A DNA stretch of 64,000 nucleotides from Pectinatus cerevisiiphilus (GTDB lineage: Bacteria > Bacillota > Negativicutes > Selenomonadales > Selenomonadaceae), in the NCBI RefSeq assembly GCF_004341685.1, contig NZ_SMAA01000007.1, positions 1 through 64,000 on the forward strand, given 5' to 3'. Under the pieces are notes generated by a model, which searched no databases, had not been told where the DNA came from, and was given only the letters and a program-made list of their open reading frames with translations. Below are positions 45,132-54,598 of this stretch, piece by piece. Positions within the stretch are counted from its first letter, which is position 1, and every line of letters begins with the position of its first letter. The position numbers were made by a program, and so were the translations under genes.

Positions 45132-45950
45132 TTATTTTTTTATATCAAGAGTTTTATGTGCCTCAGCAACGACACGATCTATCTCTGTATCTTGCAAACT
45201 AGAAAGCGCTGGTGTATCACTATTTTTTAAATGAATAAGATATTCAATATTACCCTCTGGTCCCTTAACGGGTGAAAATGTCATATTCTTGATTTCAAAC
45301 CCTGTTGTCAGTGCAAAATCAGCAATTTTTTTGATGACTGCCTTATGGATGTCTGGATCACGTACAACCCCTTTTTTCCCTACGTTTTCTCTACCTGCTT
45401 CAAATTGGGGTTTTATCAGGGCAGCGATTTCACCGTCATTAACCAATAATTCTTTTGCCACTGGAAGAACTTTTGTCAGTGATATAAAGGCTACATCAAT
45501 AGACGCAAAATCAGCTTGTTCCCCCAGATCAGCCGGTGTAACAAAACGTATATTCGTTCTTTCCATATTTACTACGCGTTTATCGGTACGCAGACTCCAA
45601 GCCAACTGTCCATAACCAACATCGATAGCAAAAACCTTCTTTGCTCCGTTTTTCAATGCACAATCAGTAAAACCACCTGTCGAGGCACCTATGTCAATAC
45701 AAGTTTTTCCTGTCAGGTCAATGGCAAAAACCTTCATTGCTTTTTCCAGCTTCAAGCCACCGCGGCTCACATAACCGATACTGTCACCCAATACTCTTAT
45801 TGGTAAAGTTGGATCTATCAGTGTACCCGCCTTATCTATTTTTTGTTCATTTACCAGTACCAACCCCGCCATGATAGTGGTTTTAGCCCGCTCGCGGCTA
45901 TGTACCAGCCCTTTCTCCACCAAAACGACGTCCAACCTTTGCTTGCTCAT
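45132..45950 (-). CDS. tlyA: TlyA family rRNA 2'-O-methyltransferase
   Basis: Methylates 16S/23S rRNA ribose in organisms studied (capreomycin sensitivity); formerly called haemolysin A. The N-terminal S4 domain (KQRLDVVLVEKGLVHSRERA, split about 3-22) precedes an RrmJ-like methyltransferase domain with CIDIGASTGGFTDCAL (about 77-92). The open frame runs back to a GTG at 45992, but the ATG at 45950 gives the usual N terminus. GGGAGG lies 14 bases from it and GAAGG directly beside it, so the start is not certain. Confidence 0.92.
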   Translation of the reverse strand: MSKQRLDVVLVEKGLVHSRERAKTTIMAGLVLVNEQKIDKAGTLIDPTLPIRVLGDSIGYVSRGGLKLEKAMKVFAIDLTGKTCIDIGASTGGFTDCALKNGAKKVFAIDVGYGQLAWSLRTDKRVVNMERTNIRFVTPADLGEQADFASIDVAFISLTKVLPVAKELLVNDGEIAALIKPQFEAGRENVGKKGVVRDPDIHKAVIKKIADFALTTGFEIKNMTFSPVKGPEGNIEYLIHLKNSDTPALSSLQDTEIDRVVAEAHKTLDIKK

Positions 45951-45981
45951 CCTTCTATGCAGCTCCTCCCAATAATCTGTA

Positions 45982-47883
45982 TCATAATGCACCGGTAGGA
46001 TTTATCTTATTTATCTCTATATTTTCTTTTATAAAAGAAGCTATTCCCTCAGCTGTAAGGTTATTCATTTGCAAAAGTTCTTTGCGTGAACCTTGCGGAA
46101 TGAACTGGTCTGGTAAGCCCATACATTTTACTGCACATTGCAGTGCTCCATTTTGGCATAAAAGTTCCAATACAGCCGAACCAAATCCTCCAGCCAAAAC
46201 ATTTTCTTCAACAGTCAAAATAAATTTCTTTGTCGCTGCTAATTTTAATAAAAGATTTTTATCTAACGGTTTGACAAACCTGGCATTGACTACGCTGCAA
46301 AAAATTCCCTCAGCCGCCAATTTTTTTGCCGCCTCCACTGCCGGATATACCATTGTACCAATAGCAACTATTGCTATTTCTCCTTTGGTCTCTAAAATCT
46401 CTGCCTTTGCTATAGCAATTGGCTGCGGTTCTTTATCCATCTGAACACCATAAGCCTGACCACGCGGATAGCGCAAAACCACAGGTGCCTTACCAGCCAA
46501 TGCAGTATACATCATGCGTTGCAGTTCATTTTCGTCTTTAGGCGCCATGATCATTATATTAGGAATATGCCGTAAAAACGAATAATCAAATACCCCGTGA
46601 TGGGTAGGACCGTCTTCTCCGACTATACCTGCCCGATCCAAACAAAGCGTAACAGGCAGCTTTTGCAAACATATGTCGTGCAGAATTTGGTCATACCCAC
46701 GCTGCGCAAAAGTCGAATAAAGCGCAACGACAGGTTTTTTACCTGCTGCCGCCAATCCGGCAGCCATAGTAATAGCATGTTCTTCAGCAATCCCCACATC
46801 AAAAAAGCGCTTCGGATATTGCTGCGCAAACGGAGTCAGCCCTGTCCCTCCAGGCATAGCAGCCGTGATGGCTACTATATCCTTATCAGTTCGTGCCATT
46901 TCCAATAATGTTTTACTGAAAACCTGCGTATAAGTTGGTACAGTCGTAGGACTGCTGAGGCTCTCGCCAGTTTGTATATCAAAACGGCCTATGCCGTGAA
47001 ATTTATCTGGTTTATTTTCAGCAGGAATATAACCTTTTCCTTTTTTTGTAAAAATATGCAGTAATACCGGGCCTCGTATGTTCTCTACCCGCTGCAATAC
47101 ATTTATCAATTCAAACAAATTATTGCCATCCACAGGTCCTATATAGGAAATTCCCATTTCTTCAAAGAGTCCGCCGGCAATAAAAGCATTTTTTATGCTG
47201 TCCTTGAGCATTCCTGCTGTTTTATAAACGGTATCACCCAATTTGGGTAAATGATGCAAAAAATTACCCAAATTTTTTTTAGCCTTTGTATATTCGGGTG
47301 CCGTCCGTATCTGTGACAGATATGAAGACAGTGCGCCGACATTTTTAGCGATAGACATTTCATTATCATTTAAAATAATGAGCATATCCTTCTTTAAGGC
47401 ACCGACATTATTTAACGCTTCAAAGGCTTCACCGCCTGTCAAAGCGCCATCACCGATCACCGCTATTACCTTGTAATCTTCATTATCAATATCTCTGGCC
47501 GCGGCCATCCCCAGCGCAGCAGAAATAGACGTACTGGCATGGCCTGTCCCAAACGCATCATATATACTTTCAGTCCTTTTGGGGAAACCGGCTAACCCGC
47601 CACTTTTACGCAGTGTATAAAACTTATCGCGACGCCCTGTCAAAATTTTATGTGCATAAGCTTGATGGCCTACATCCCAAACAAGCTTATCTATCGGGAA
47701 ATTGAATACTTTATAGAGTGCTATCGTCAATTCAACAACACCCAGACTGGAAGCGAGATGACCACCGTTTGCAGATGTTACACCAATAATCAGCCGCCTT
47801 ATTTCTTCGGCAAGTTGCGTTAATTGATTTGGTAAAAGCAATTTTAGATCACTTGTCCGCTTTATATTTTTCAAAATATTCAA
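45982..47883 (-). CDS. dxs: 1-deoxy-D-xylulose-5-phosphate synthase
   Basis: Thiamine-diphosphate enzyme that condenses pyruvate and glyceraldehyde 3-phosphate, the first step of the MEP isoprenoid pathway. The 633-residue protein has ANGGHLASSLGVVELT (about 39-54), the ThDP motif GDGALTGGEAFEALNN (about 146-161), the transketolase-like middle domain with YSTFAQRGYDQ, and a complete C-terminal domain. The start is TTG at 47883 with AAAGGAAG ahead. It is linked with ispA, xseB and xseA, the conserved Firmicute cluster. Confidence 0.97.
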   Translation of the reverse strand: MNILKNIKRTSDLKLLLPNQLTQLAEEIRRLIIGVTSANGGHLASSLGVVELTIALYKVFNFPIDKLVWDVGHQAYAHKILTGRRDKFYTLRKSGGLAGFPKRTESIYDAFGTGHASTSISAALGMAAARDIDNEDYKVIAVIGDGALTGGEAFEALNNVGALKKDMLIILNDNEMSIAKNVGALSSYLSQIRTAPEYTKAKKNLGNFLHHLPKLGDTVYKTAGMLKDSIKNAFIAGGLFEEMGISYIGPVDGNNLFELINVLQRVENIRGPVLLHIFTKKGKGYIPAENKPDKFHGIGRFDIQTGESLSSPTTVPTYTQVFSKTLLEMARTDKDIVAITAAMPGGTGLTPFAQQYPKRFFDVGIAEEHAITMAAGLAAAGKKPVVALYSTFAQRGYDQILHDICLQKLPVTLCLDRAGIVGEDGPTHHGVFDYSFLRHIPNIMIMAPKDENELQRMMYTALAGKAPVVLRYPRGQAYGVQMDKEPQPIAIAKAEILETKGEIAIVAIGTMVYPAVEAAKKLAAEGIFCSVVNARFVKPLDKNLLLKLAATKKFILTVEENVLAGGFGSAVLELLCQNGALQCAVKCMGLPDQFIPQGSRKELLQMNNLTAEGIASFIKENIEINKINPTGAL

Positions 47884-47897
47884 GAGTGCACTTCCTT

Positions 47898-48773
47898 TTA
47901 ATTTTGCCTAGCCAATAATTTTTTTACCAACACACTAAGGAATTCAGCTTTAGCACCAAATGGTGCCAGTGCTGAAACAGCATTGGCAATTGACTGTTCT
48001 GCCAGATGCTTTGCCTCATCAAGCGAAAGCAATGACACATATGTAGACTTATGATTTTTTTCATCACTGCCAACGGGTTTACCAATTTTTTTATCATCAC
48101 CAATTACATCTAATATATCATCTGTAATTTGAAAAGCCAGACCAAATTCCCTGGCATAGTCAGTAAGTGCTGCCAGTTCTGAAGATGTAGCTCCGGCTAA
48201 AATACCACCAGCCCTTACCGAAGCACAAAATAATGCTCCAGTTTTAGCAGAATGTAATTGCCGAAGTTCAGACAGTGTTATCTGTTTATTTTCTGCCAAC
48301 AGATCGAGTGCCTGACCGCCCACCATACCTTCCGGTCCGGCGGCATGGCTTATTTCCCAAAGCACGCGCAGCAAAACAGCAGGATCTATACCTGCTTCAG
48401 AAGAAATCACTTCAAAAGCCATGGTGAGTAAAGCATCCCCTGCCAAGATAGCCATGGCATCACCATACACTTTATGATTTGTCAATTTACCACGGCGATA
48501 ATCATCATTATCCATAGCAGGTAAATCATCATGAATGAGTGAATATGTATGAATCATTTCAAGCGCACAGGCAATACGCACATATTTGTCGCCATCAGCC
48601 CCCACAGTATCAGCAGCAGCCATCAACATAACAGGTCTGAGCCTTTTGCCACCGGCAGTGAGACTATAATTCATAGCCTGTGCTAAAATCATATTCAATG
48701 CAGTATCTTTTGAATATAACTCCAGTAAAGTTTTATTTATTAAATCCACTTTATGTTTCATATATTCATTCAT
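47898..48773 (-). CDS. ispA: Farnesyl/geranyl diphosphate synthase (polyprenyl synthetase)
   Basis: Head-to-tail prenyl transferase giving C15 (or C10) diphosphate. The 291-residue protein has GGKRLRP (about 37-43), the first Asp-rich motif DDLPAMDNDD (about 78-87), GQALDLL, and the second Asp-rich motif DDILDVIGD (about 218-226). The start overlaps xseB by 8 bases. It works directly downstream of dxs in the MEP pathway. Confidence 0.95.
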   Translation of the reverse strand: MNEYMKHKVDLINKTLLELYSKDTALNMILAQAMNYSLTAGGKRLRPVMLMAAADTVGADGDKYVRIACALEMIHTYSLIHDDLPAMDNDDYRRGKLTNHKVYGDAMAILAGDALLTMAFEVISSEAGIDPAVLLRVLWEISHAAGPEGMVGGQALDLLAENKQITLSELRQLHSAKTGALFCASVRAGGILAGATSSELAALTDYAREFGLAFQITDDILDVIGDDKKIGKPVGSDEKNHKSTYVSLLSLDEAKHLAEQSIANAVSALAPFGAKAEFLSVLVKKLLARQN

Positions 48774-49020
48774 TGTTTGTTTCCTTCACGTTCATATTGA
48801 TATCAACGGGGACTTGCTCTCCTGCCCCATTTACTGCCAAAAGTTCACATACTGTTTTATCAGCATTATCTAATTCTTCACGGCAAAACTTAATAAGCTG
48901 CGTACTTTCCTTATATTTTTTCAATATATCATCGAGCGGTAAACTGCCTTTTTCCAATTCATCTACTAAGCCTTCTAATTCACCTACAGCATCCTCAAAG
49001 CTTCTTTTCTTTCTTGGCAT
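48766..49020 (-). CDS. xseB: Exodeoxyribonuclease VII small subunit
   Basis: An 84-residue subunit of the single-strand exonuclease. It is helical and highly charged, with FEDAVGELEGLVDELEKGSLPLDD (split about 8-31) as the family core. The C-terminal extension (about 65-84) is unusually polar. It lies 2 bases after xseA and overlaps ispA. Confidence 0.95.
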   Translation of the reverse strand: MPRKKRSFEDAVGELEGLVDELEKGSLPLDDILKKYKESTQLIKFCREELDNADKTVCELLAVNGAGEQVPVDINMNVKETNNE

Positions 49021-49022
49021 AC

Positions 49023-50225
49023 TTACATATCCTTTGCTATATCCTCGACAGAAACCAAAACTTGCCCATCTGTCAAAATAATTTTTAATTTATCACTGCG
49101 TTTTAAATCAGCTGTGCTTTTAACTACCTGCTTTCCTTTATAAACCATAGAATAACCTCTTTGTAATGCTGCCTGGGGATTCAACAAAGAAATCTTACCT
49201 GCTAAAATGGAAAGCATATTTTTTTTGGCATCAAGCTTTTTTTGCAACGCATTATCCAATTGTGTCAAAAACAAATCAAGCTGCTGGTATTTAGCACCAA
49301 AAAGATAATATGTATTTTTAAATACAATACTGTTCATACATTTATGCAGCTGTTCACGGCGGATATTTATATTCTCCCGTACCACATCTGTCGCATGATT
49401 TTCCAATAAAGCTAACCTGCGTAACCATTCTTCCCGCGAAGGAACACAAAGCTCTGCTGCATGGGAAGGTGTAGCTGCCCTGACATCACTGACAAAATCT
49501 GTCAGTGTATAATCGGTTTCATGCCCAACCGCAGAAACAACCGGTATATTAGAAGCATATACGGCCCGCACTACGTTTTCTTCATTAAAAGGCCATAAAT
49601 CTTCCATGGAACCACCACCGCGGCCAATTATAATAACATCACATAAATTCCGGTGCGCATTAAAATAATGCAGTGCTTCTACCAGCTGCCCTGCTGCATC
49701 CTTTCCCTGCACAGAAACAGGAAAAAGCAATAACCGCACAGACGGGTCACGATTTGAAGCTACCTTAAATATATCATGCACTACAGCACCCGTTTTAGAA
49801 GTAATAATACCCACGCATTTAGGACGCATTGGTAAGGCCTTCTTATTTTCTTCTGCAAATAAGCCTTCTTCTGCCAATTGTTTTTTTAATTGTTCATAGC
49901 GTAAGCTTAAAGCACCTGCCCCTTCTGGTACCAGCTGCTCTACATATAATTGATACACTCCGTCCCGCTCATAAACGTTAATATTACCACACGCCAACAC
50001 AAGCATCCCATTTTCCGGCCTGAAACGTAATTTTTGTGCGAAACGGCGAAATATAACAGCCTTTATAGCAGAGGTTTCATCCTTTAACGTAAAGTAACAG
50101 TGCCCAGAGGAATGAAATTTAAAATTTGATATTTCACCGCGCACTATTATTCTTTTTAAAAGAGCATCAGATGACATCAATTCACTGATATACGCATTTA
50201 TTTGATTTACACTATAAATAGCCAT
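49023..50225 (-). CDS. xseA: Exodeoxyribonuclease VII large subunit
   Basis: Catalytic subunit of exonuclease VII, 400 residues. An N-terminal OB fold (SVNQINAYISEL start, RGEISNFKFHSSGHCYFTLKD) precedes the nuclease core with GIITSKTGAVVHD (about 140-152) and IIGRGGGSMEDLWPFNEE (about 199-216). A coiled coil and the C-terminal LQRGYSMVYKGKQV tail follow. It is the first gene after the nusB terminator. Confidence 0.96.
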   Translation of the reverse strand: MAIYSVNQINAYISELMSSDALLKRIIVRGEISNFKFHSSGHCYFTLKDETSAIKAVIFRRFAQKLRFRPENGMLVLACGNINVYERDGVYQLYVEQLVPEGAGALSLRYEQLKKQLAEEGLFAEENKKALPMRPKCVGIITSKTGAVVHDIFKVASNRDPSVRLLLFPVSVQGKDAAGQLVEALHYFNAHRNLCDVIIIGRGGGSMEDLWPFNEENVVRAVYASNIPVVSAVGHETDYTLTDFVSDVRAATPSHAAELCVPSREEWLRRLALLENHATDVVRENINIRREQLHKCMNSIVFKNTYYLFGAKYQQLDLFLTQLDNALQKKLDAKKNMLSILAGKISLLNPQAALQRGYSMVYKGKQVVKSTADLKRSDKLKIILTDGQVLVSVEDIAKDM

Positions 50226-50244
50226 AAATATCCTTTTTAAGCAA

Positions 50245-50268
50245 AAAGCCGGGCGTTTGCCCGGCTTT
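50245..50268 (-). terminator. Hairpin between nusB and xseA
   Basis: A perfect 10-bp GC-rich stem (AAAGCCGGGC/GCCCGGCTTT, 4-base loop) is followed by TTGCTTAAAAAGG on the minus strand. It lies 2 bases past the nusB stop codon. It ends the Asp23-nusB unit, perhaps with partial read-through into xseA. Confidence 0.75.
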
Positions 50269-50270
50269 GA

Positions 50271-50675
50271 TCATTTTTTAACAATAGAACCTAACACACC
50301 GTTAATAAACCGGCTGGAATTATCTGTTCCAAATTGTTTGGCCAGCTCAACAGCCTCATTTATTATTATTTTAGGAGTCAGGTCATCACTGCCAAATTCA
50401 AGCTCATAAACGGCAATACGTAAAATATTTCTATCTACTGCAGGCATCCTATTAATATGCCAGTCACCTGAAACCGAGCTGATCTTTTTATCGATATATG
50501 CTTTATTATCTATTGCTCCGTTCACTAAAATACGCATATAACGAGAATCTGCATCCTTTAAAACTTTTGTAATACTCAAAACTGCATTAATAGCATTTTC
50601 CCTGTCAAGAATATTATTTAAATCAAGCTGAAACAGAGTTTGCAAAGCTGCACATCGAGCCTGCCTACGACTCAT
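50271..50675 (-). CDS. nusB: Transcription antitermination factor NusB
   Basis: All-helical 134-residue protein that binds boxA RNA with NusE/S10 for rRNA transcription antitermination. It has SRRQARCAALQTLFQLDLN (2-20), MPAVDRNILRIAVYEL (about 77-92) and IIINEAVELAKQFGTDNSSRFINGVLG (split about 102-128), the conserved core. It follows the DUF2273 gene in the Asp23-linked cluster. Confidence 0.96.
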   Translation of the reverse strand: MSRRQARCAALQTLFQLDLNNILDRENAINAVLSITKVLKDADSRYMRILVNGAIDNKAYIDKKISSVSGDWHINRMPAVDRNILRIAVYELEFGSDDLTPKIIINEAVELAKQFGTDNSSRFINGVLGSIVKK

Positions 50676-50693
50676 AAATGAAAAATTCTCCTT

Positions 50694-50954
50694 TTATCGA
50701 CGAAATATCGGCGGAATAAACTTTTGTATATAGTCAAGTACATTTTCCGCAGTTTCCAATAAATCGTCATCCCTATCTATTTTATTGCCAATAAACAATC
50801 CCACACCGACACAAAGCAAAACAAAAATAGTTTTGAAAAAACCAAAAAGCAAAATGGATAAACTTATCACTAATCCCAAAACAACGCCCAAGCTCTTGCC
50901 GCGATGGTTTTCCCAAAGAGATTCTATACACTTTTTCCAAGAAAAGTTTTCCAT
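50694..50954 (-). CDS. DUF2273 small membrane protein
   Basis: An 86-residue protein with two hydrophobic segments (about 20-38 and 41-56), preceded by a short polar helix and followed by GNKIDRDDD and a charged amphipathic tail. It is typical of the DUF2273 family that accompanies Asp23 and AmaP; its role in cell envelope stress is inferred from this company. Confidence 0.88.
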   Translation of the reverse strand: MENFSWKKCIESLWENHRGKSLGVVLGLVISLSILLFGFFKTIFVLLCVGVGLFIGNKIDRDDDLLETAENVLDYIQKFIPPIFRR

Positions 50955-50974
50955 AATTTACTCCAAACCCAATA

Positions 50975-51544
50975 TCAAACTACACGTTTCTTTTTACTGC
51001 CAGTATTGGATATATTATCCACAGTTATGTCCATTGTTACATTCTCCAACCCCATATAAAGGGCGAGCTGTTCCTTAATATTTTTCTGTATTTCATTGGC
51101 TATGTCCACTGCACTATATTCTTGTCCAAGCATCAAACGTATTCTTAAATTGGTAAACGGATCATCGTAATCACTTTTCTTTAAGAATCTGACTTTTACT
51201 TTAACATCACGTACACCAGCTATATTGAAACAAAGCTTTGTACAAAAATCTGTTATGGCAGCCTTTGAAATCTTTACATCTCCCTGTGCTCCATGGACAA
51301 TAACGCCCTCGGTGCCCAAATCTTTATCGCCCTTTGAGCCAAAACAATTTCCCATAAGCTCAATGCTGACTAAAAAGACTACAACAGCAATACCAACAGT
51401 CTCTGCACGTCCAAACACATAAAGCATGTTATTCCACAGATCGTCAGCAGGTACTACACCAGTACACAGGACAATAACGCCCAAAGATAACAGAGCAATG
51501 CATAATGTATAAAAAAATAACAAGAACCTACTAATAATCCCCAT
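50975..51544 (-). CDS. amaP: Alkaline shock response membrane anchor protein AmaP
   Basis: A 189-residue protein. Two N-terminal membrane segments (about 7-27 and 47-66) are followed by an Asp23-like soluble domain (VIVHGAQGDVKISKAAITDF and on, about 82-180). In staphylococci AmaP anchors Asp23 to the membrane. The gene lies directly downstream of the Asp23 homologue. The C-terminal tail is basic (GSKKKRVV). Confidence 0.9.
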   Translation of the reverse strand: MGIISRFLLFFYTLCIALLSLGVIVLCTGVVPADDLWNNMLYVFGRAETVGIAVVVFLVSIELMGNCFGSKGDKDLGTEGVIVHGAQGDVKISKAAITDFCTKLCFNIAGVRDVKVKVRFLKKSDYDDPFTNLRIRLMLGQEYSAVDIANEIQKNIKEQLALYMGLENVTMDITVDNISNTGSKKKRVV

Positions 51545-51559
51545 TAGAAAGCCTCTTTC

Positions 51560-51967
51560 TCAGCGGACACGAACGACTTCTTCCTTTTCTTCCTGTGCTT
51601 CAGGAGGCAGACCCACTCCCTGCACGTGAATGTTAACTTCTACAACATGTAAACCGGTCATTGTTTCAACAGCCTTTTTAACATTTTCCTGTACGAGTAA
51701 AGCAAGATCTGGAATACGAACGCCGTATTTTACAATAAGGTATAAATCAACAGCAGCTTCCTGTTCCCCTACTTCGACTTTAACACCCTTGGAAAAGTTC
51801 TTTCTGCCGAGCATTTCAGCTATGCCACCGACCAAACCACCGCTCATGCCATCGACACCTTCAATTTCGGTTGCAGCTAATCCGGCAATAATACTGACGA
51901 CTTCGTCAGCTATGCGGATAACACCCAGTCCACTCTTCTTATCTTTTTTATCAGCAATAGTATCCAT
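51560..51967 (-). CDS. Asp23/Gls24 family envelope stress response protein
   Basis: A 135-residue protein with GVIRIADEVVSIIAGLAATEIEGVDGM (split about 15-41) and VKYGVRIPDLALLVQENVKKAVETMTGL near 80-108, the two conserved parts of the DUF322 fold. Asp23 proteins polymerise near the membrane and respond to envelope stress. It is the first gene of the asp23-amaP-DUF2273-nusB unit, with a consensus-like promoter. Confidence 0.94.
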   Translation of the reverse strand: MDTIADKKDKKSGLGVIRIADEVVSIIAGLAATEIEGVDGMSGGLVGGIAEMLGRKNFSKGVKVEVGEQEAAVDLYLIVKYGVRIPDLALLVQENVKKAVETMTGLHVVEVNIHVQGVGLPPEAQEEKEEVVRVR

Positions 51968-52012
51968 TTTATCATCTCTCCTTTTACATTTAATGTACGT
52001 TACTTTTTACTA

Positions 52013-52041
52013 ATTATAACAAAAGCTGTATGATTATACAA
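52013..52041 (-). promoter_or_regulatory. Promoter of the Asp23 operon
   Basis: On the minus strand TTGTAT (52041-52036), a 17-base spacer and TATAAT (52018-52013). Confidence 0.75.
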
Positions 52042-52095
52042 CTTTATTCTAAGTAATTTAGCATTCCCCATATATTTATACATCCGCAATTTGAA

Positions 52096-52127
52096 AACCG
52101 GTACAGTTATCTATAGCTGTACCGGTT
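52096..52127 (-). terminator. Terminator of thrS
   Basis: A perfect 11-bp stem (AACCGGTACAG/CTGTACCGGTT, 10-base loop) is followed by TTCAAATTG on the minus strand. It lies about 60 bases past thrS. The T tract is short. Confidence 0.7.
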
Positions 52128-52185
52128 CATAAGCGGACGCAAATATATAATATTTCTAGCCGTCCATATTTATGGATAAATCTAT

Positions 52186-54096
52186 TTAAGCCTTTTCTTT
52201 TATTTGTTTTTGCAGCATTTTTATAAATTCATCAGCCTGCATTGTCTTCGTCGATTGTTCGCCATGTTTTCTTACGGATACGTTATTGTCTGCCAATTCT
52301 TTATCCCCGACAAGCAAAATATACGGGATCTTTTTAACTTGGCTTTCACGCATTCTATAGCCAACTTTTTCATTGCGGTTATCAACTTCCACCCGAAGGC
52401 CAAGATCAAACATTTTTTTCTTCAAGGCATATGCATAATCAGCGTGTTTTTCCGTGATTGGCAGTATTTTTACCTGTATAGGTGCAAGCCATACCGGAAA
52501 AGCACCTGCATAATGTTCAATCAATATACCTATAAAGCGTTCAATACTTCCGTATACAACGCGATGTACCATAACAGGACGATGTTTTTGCCCATCTTCG
52601 CCCGTATAGGTCATTTCAAATTTTTCTGGCATGAGCATATCAAGCTGGATCGTTCCGCACTGCCACGTACGTCCTAAGGAATCGGTCAAATGGAAATCAA
52701 TTTTCGGACCATAAAATGCACCATCACCTTCATTGACAGCATAATCCAAGCCTCTATGTTCAAGTGCGCTTTTTAAGGCAGCCGTTGACTTTTCCCATAC
52801 TTCATCCGTTCCCATAGAATTCTTCGGTCTCGTGCTCAATTCTGCATGATAAGACAGTCCAAAGGTGCTGTATACTTCATCGAATAAATCAATTATATGC
52901 TGTATTTCTTCTTCAATCTGGGACGGGAGCATAAATATATGCGCATCATCCTGCGTGAAATTGCGCACACGCATCAATCCATGCAAAGCGCCTGATAATT
53001 CATGTCTGTGAACCAAGCCAAGTTCCGCCGTTCTAAGCGGCAGTTCGCGATAACTATGCGGCTGCGTCTTATAGATAAGTATGCCGCCCGGGCAGTTCAT
53101 CGGTTTTATCGCATAATCTTCGCCATCAATTTTAGTAAAATACATATTTTCTTTATAATGTTCCCAATGCCCCGATTGTTCCCACAAGCGACGGTTTAAA
53201 ATAATTGGTGTCTGGATTTCCTGGTACCCGTAACGGCGATGGACAGCACGCCAATAACTGATGAGTTCATTTCTTATAATCATGCCGTTTGGATGAAAGA
53301 AAGGAAAGCCTGGGCCTTCTTCATGTAAGCTGAACAAATCAAGTTCTCTGCCCAATTTACGATGATCACGTTTTGCCGCTTCTTCAAGCATATGAAGGTA
53401 CGCGTCAAGATCTGCCTTTTTTTCAAACGCCGTACCATAAATACGTTGCAGCATTTTATTTTTCGCATCACCGCGCCAATAAGCTCCCGTAATGTTTTGC
53501 AGCTTGATGGCTTTTATTTTTCCGGTGGAAACAAGATGCGGCCCAGCACAAAGATCGGTGAATTCACCTTGTGTATATAAGGTAATAAGAGCATCTTCAG
53601 GCAAGTCCTTAATAAGCATGACCTTATATATTTCGCCTTTTTCTTCAAACATTTTTATGGCGTCTGCCCTTTGTACTTCACTTCTTACAATAGGAAGGTT
53701 TTCCTTGACTATTTTTTCCATTTCTTTTTGGATTTTATCTAAGTCAGCCTGACCCAGCTGTTTTTTCATATCGATATCATAATAAAAACCGTTTTCAATA
53801 GCAGGTCCAATGGCCAATTGCACGTTCTTTTCTCCATAAATACGCTTTATGGCCTGTGCAAGTACATGAGAGGCACTGTGTCTTAAAGCCCAGCGTCCAT
53901 CCGCATCATCAAATGTCATAAATTCTACTGCACAATCCTTCGTCAACGGTGTCATTAAATCTGAATTGACCCCATCTATTTTAGCTGACAAAGCTTTTTT
54001 TGCCAGACTGTTGCTGAATGATTTTAAGAAAGCCAAAGCAGTCGTACCATTTTCAACTTCACGGATACTGCCGTCTTTCAATGTAATTTTTACCAT
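52186..54096 (-). CDS. thrS: Threonyl-tRNA synthetase
   Basis: Class II synthetase of 636 residues. It has the N-terminal TGS domain (about 1-62), the editing domain with HSASHVLAQAI (about 73-83) and the zinc Cys/His SAD motif (TDLCAGPHL). The catalytic core has motif 2 (RNFTQDDAHIF), the zinc Cys in MNCPGG, and motif 3, and an anticodon-binding domain ends the protein (APIQVKILPI and on). Controlled by a T-box leader. Confidence 0.98.
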   Translation of the reverse strand: MVKITLKDGSIREVENGTTALAFLKSFSNSLAKKALSAKIDGVNSDLMTPLTKDCAVEFMTFDDADGRWALRHSASHVLAQAIKRIYGEKNVQLAIGPAIENGFYYDIDMKKQLGQADLDKIQKEMEKIVKENLPIVRSEVQRADAIKMFEEKGEIYKVMLIKDLPEDALITLYTQGEFTDLCAGPHLVSTGKIKAIKLQNITGAYWRGDAKNKMLQRIYGTAFEKKADLDAYLHMLEEAAKRDHRKLGRELDLFSLHEEGPGFPFFHPNGMIIRNELISYWRAVHRRYGYQEIQTPIILNRRLWEQSGHWEHYKENMYFTKIDGEDYAIKPMNCPGGILIYKTQPHSYRELPLRTAELGLVHRHELSGALHGLMRVRNFTQDDAHIFMLPSQIEEEIQHIIDLFDEVYSTFGLSYHAELSTRPKNSMGTDEVWEKSTAALKSALEHRGLDYAVNEGDGAFYGPKIDFHLTDSLGRTWQCGTIQLDMLMPEKFEMTYTGEDGQKHRPVMVHRVVYGSIERFIGILIEHYAGAFPVWLAPIQVKILPITEKHADYAYALKKKMFDLGLRVEVDNRNEKVGYRMRESQVKKIPYILLVGDKELADNNVSVRKHGEQSTKTMQADEFIKMLQKQIKEKA

Positions 54097-54174
54097 TATA
54101 TTACCCCCTGTTTATTTACTGACATGTTCGCAATAAGAATCAATTCTAATAGGTATTCATCCATTAGAAAAATA

Positions 54175-54420
54175 GAAAACCCCGCCTCCATATGAATAAT
54201 ATTCATGCAGAGACGAGGTTGTAATTACTCGCGGTTCCACTCTGCTTGCCGCCTAATATCGGCAGCCAGCTCATGCATCCTCTAACGGTGATGGACCGAT
54301 GCAGCATACTAAATTTCCGCTGCATAGCTTGAAAGTGGTAATCGTGCAGAACATTTTAAAACGCTCACAGCAAATGCGTCTCTCTCTGAAAAATATCATT
54401 GCCCGATCTTATCTTTCGCA
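54175..54420 (-). promoter_or_regulatory. T-box riboswitch leader of thrS
   Basis: The minus strand carries the T-box sequence AGAGTGGAACCGCGAG (about 54246-54231). It is followed by a terminator stem (AACCTCGTCTC at 54220-54210 with GGCGGGGTT at 54186-54178), then TTCTATTTTTC. Stem I contains a TTACCACTTTC loop; ACC at 54339-54337 is a plausible Thr specifier codon. Uncharged tRNA-Thr would pair with TGG in the T-box and allow read-through. Confidence 0.93.
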
Positions 54421-54449
54421 TATCTGATTACTGTATTATTTGATTGTTG

Positions 54450-54478
54450 ATTATAGCACCTGTACATAGTGCTGTCAA
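54450..54478 (-). promoter_or_regulatory. Promoter of thrS
   Basis: On the minus strand a perfect TTGACA (54478-54473), a 17-base spacer and TATAAT (54455-54450), directly upstream of the T-box leader. Confidence 0.9.
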
Positions 54479-54520
54479 TTAAAATGTACATATTCTCCAC
54501 GAATGTATTATTTTTTATCA

Positions 54521-54550
54521 TTGCGCTTCATATCCTATCTAGTTTATAAT
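54521..54550 (+). promoter_or_regulatory. Promoter of miaB-mutS
   Basis: TTGCGC (54521-54526), an 18-base spacer and TATAAT (54545-54550). The miaB start follows about 50 bases on. Confidence 0.65.
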
Positions 54551-54598
54551 AATATATTACGTAGAAATAAAATACAAGATCTGTAGAGGTAACTATTA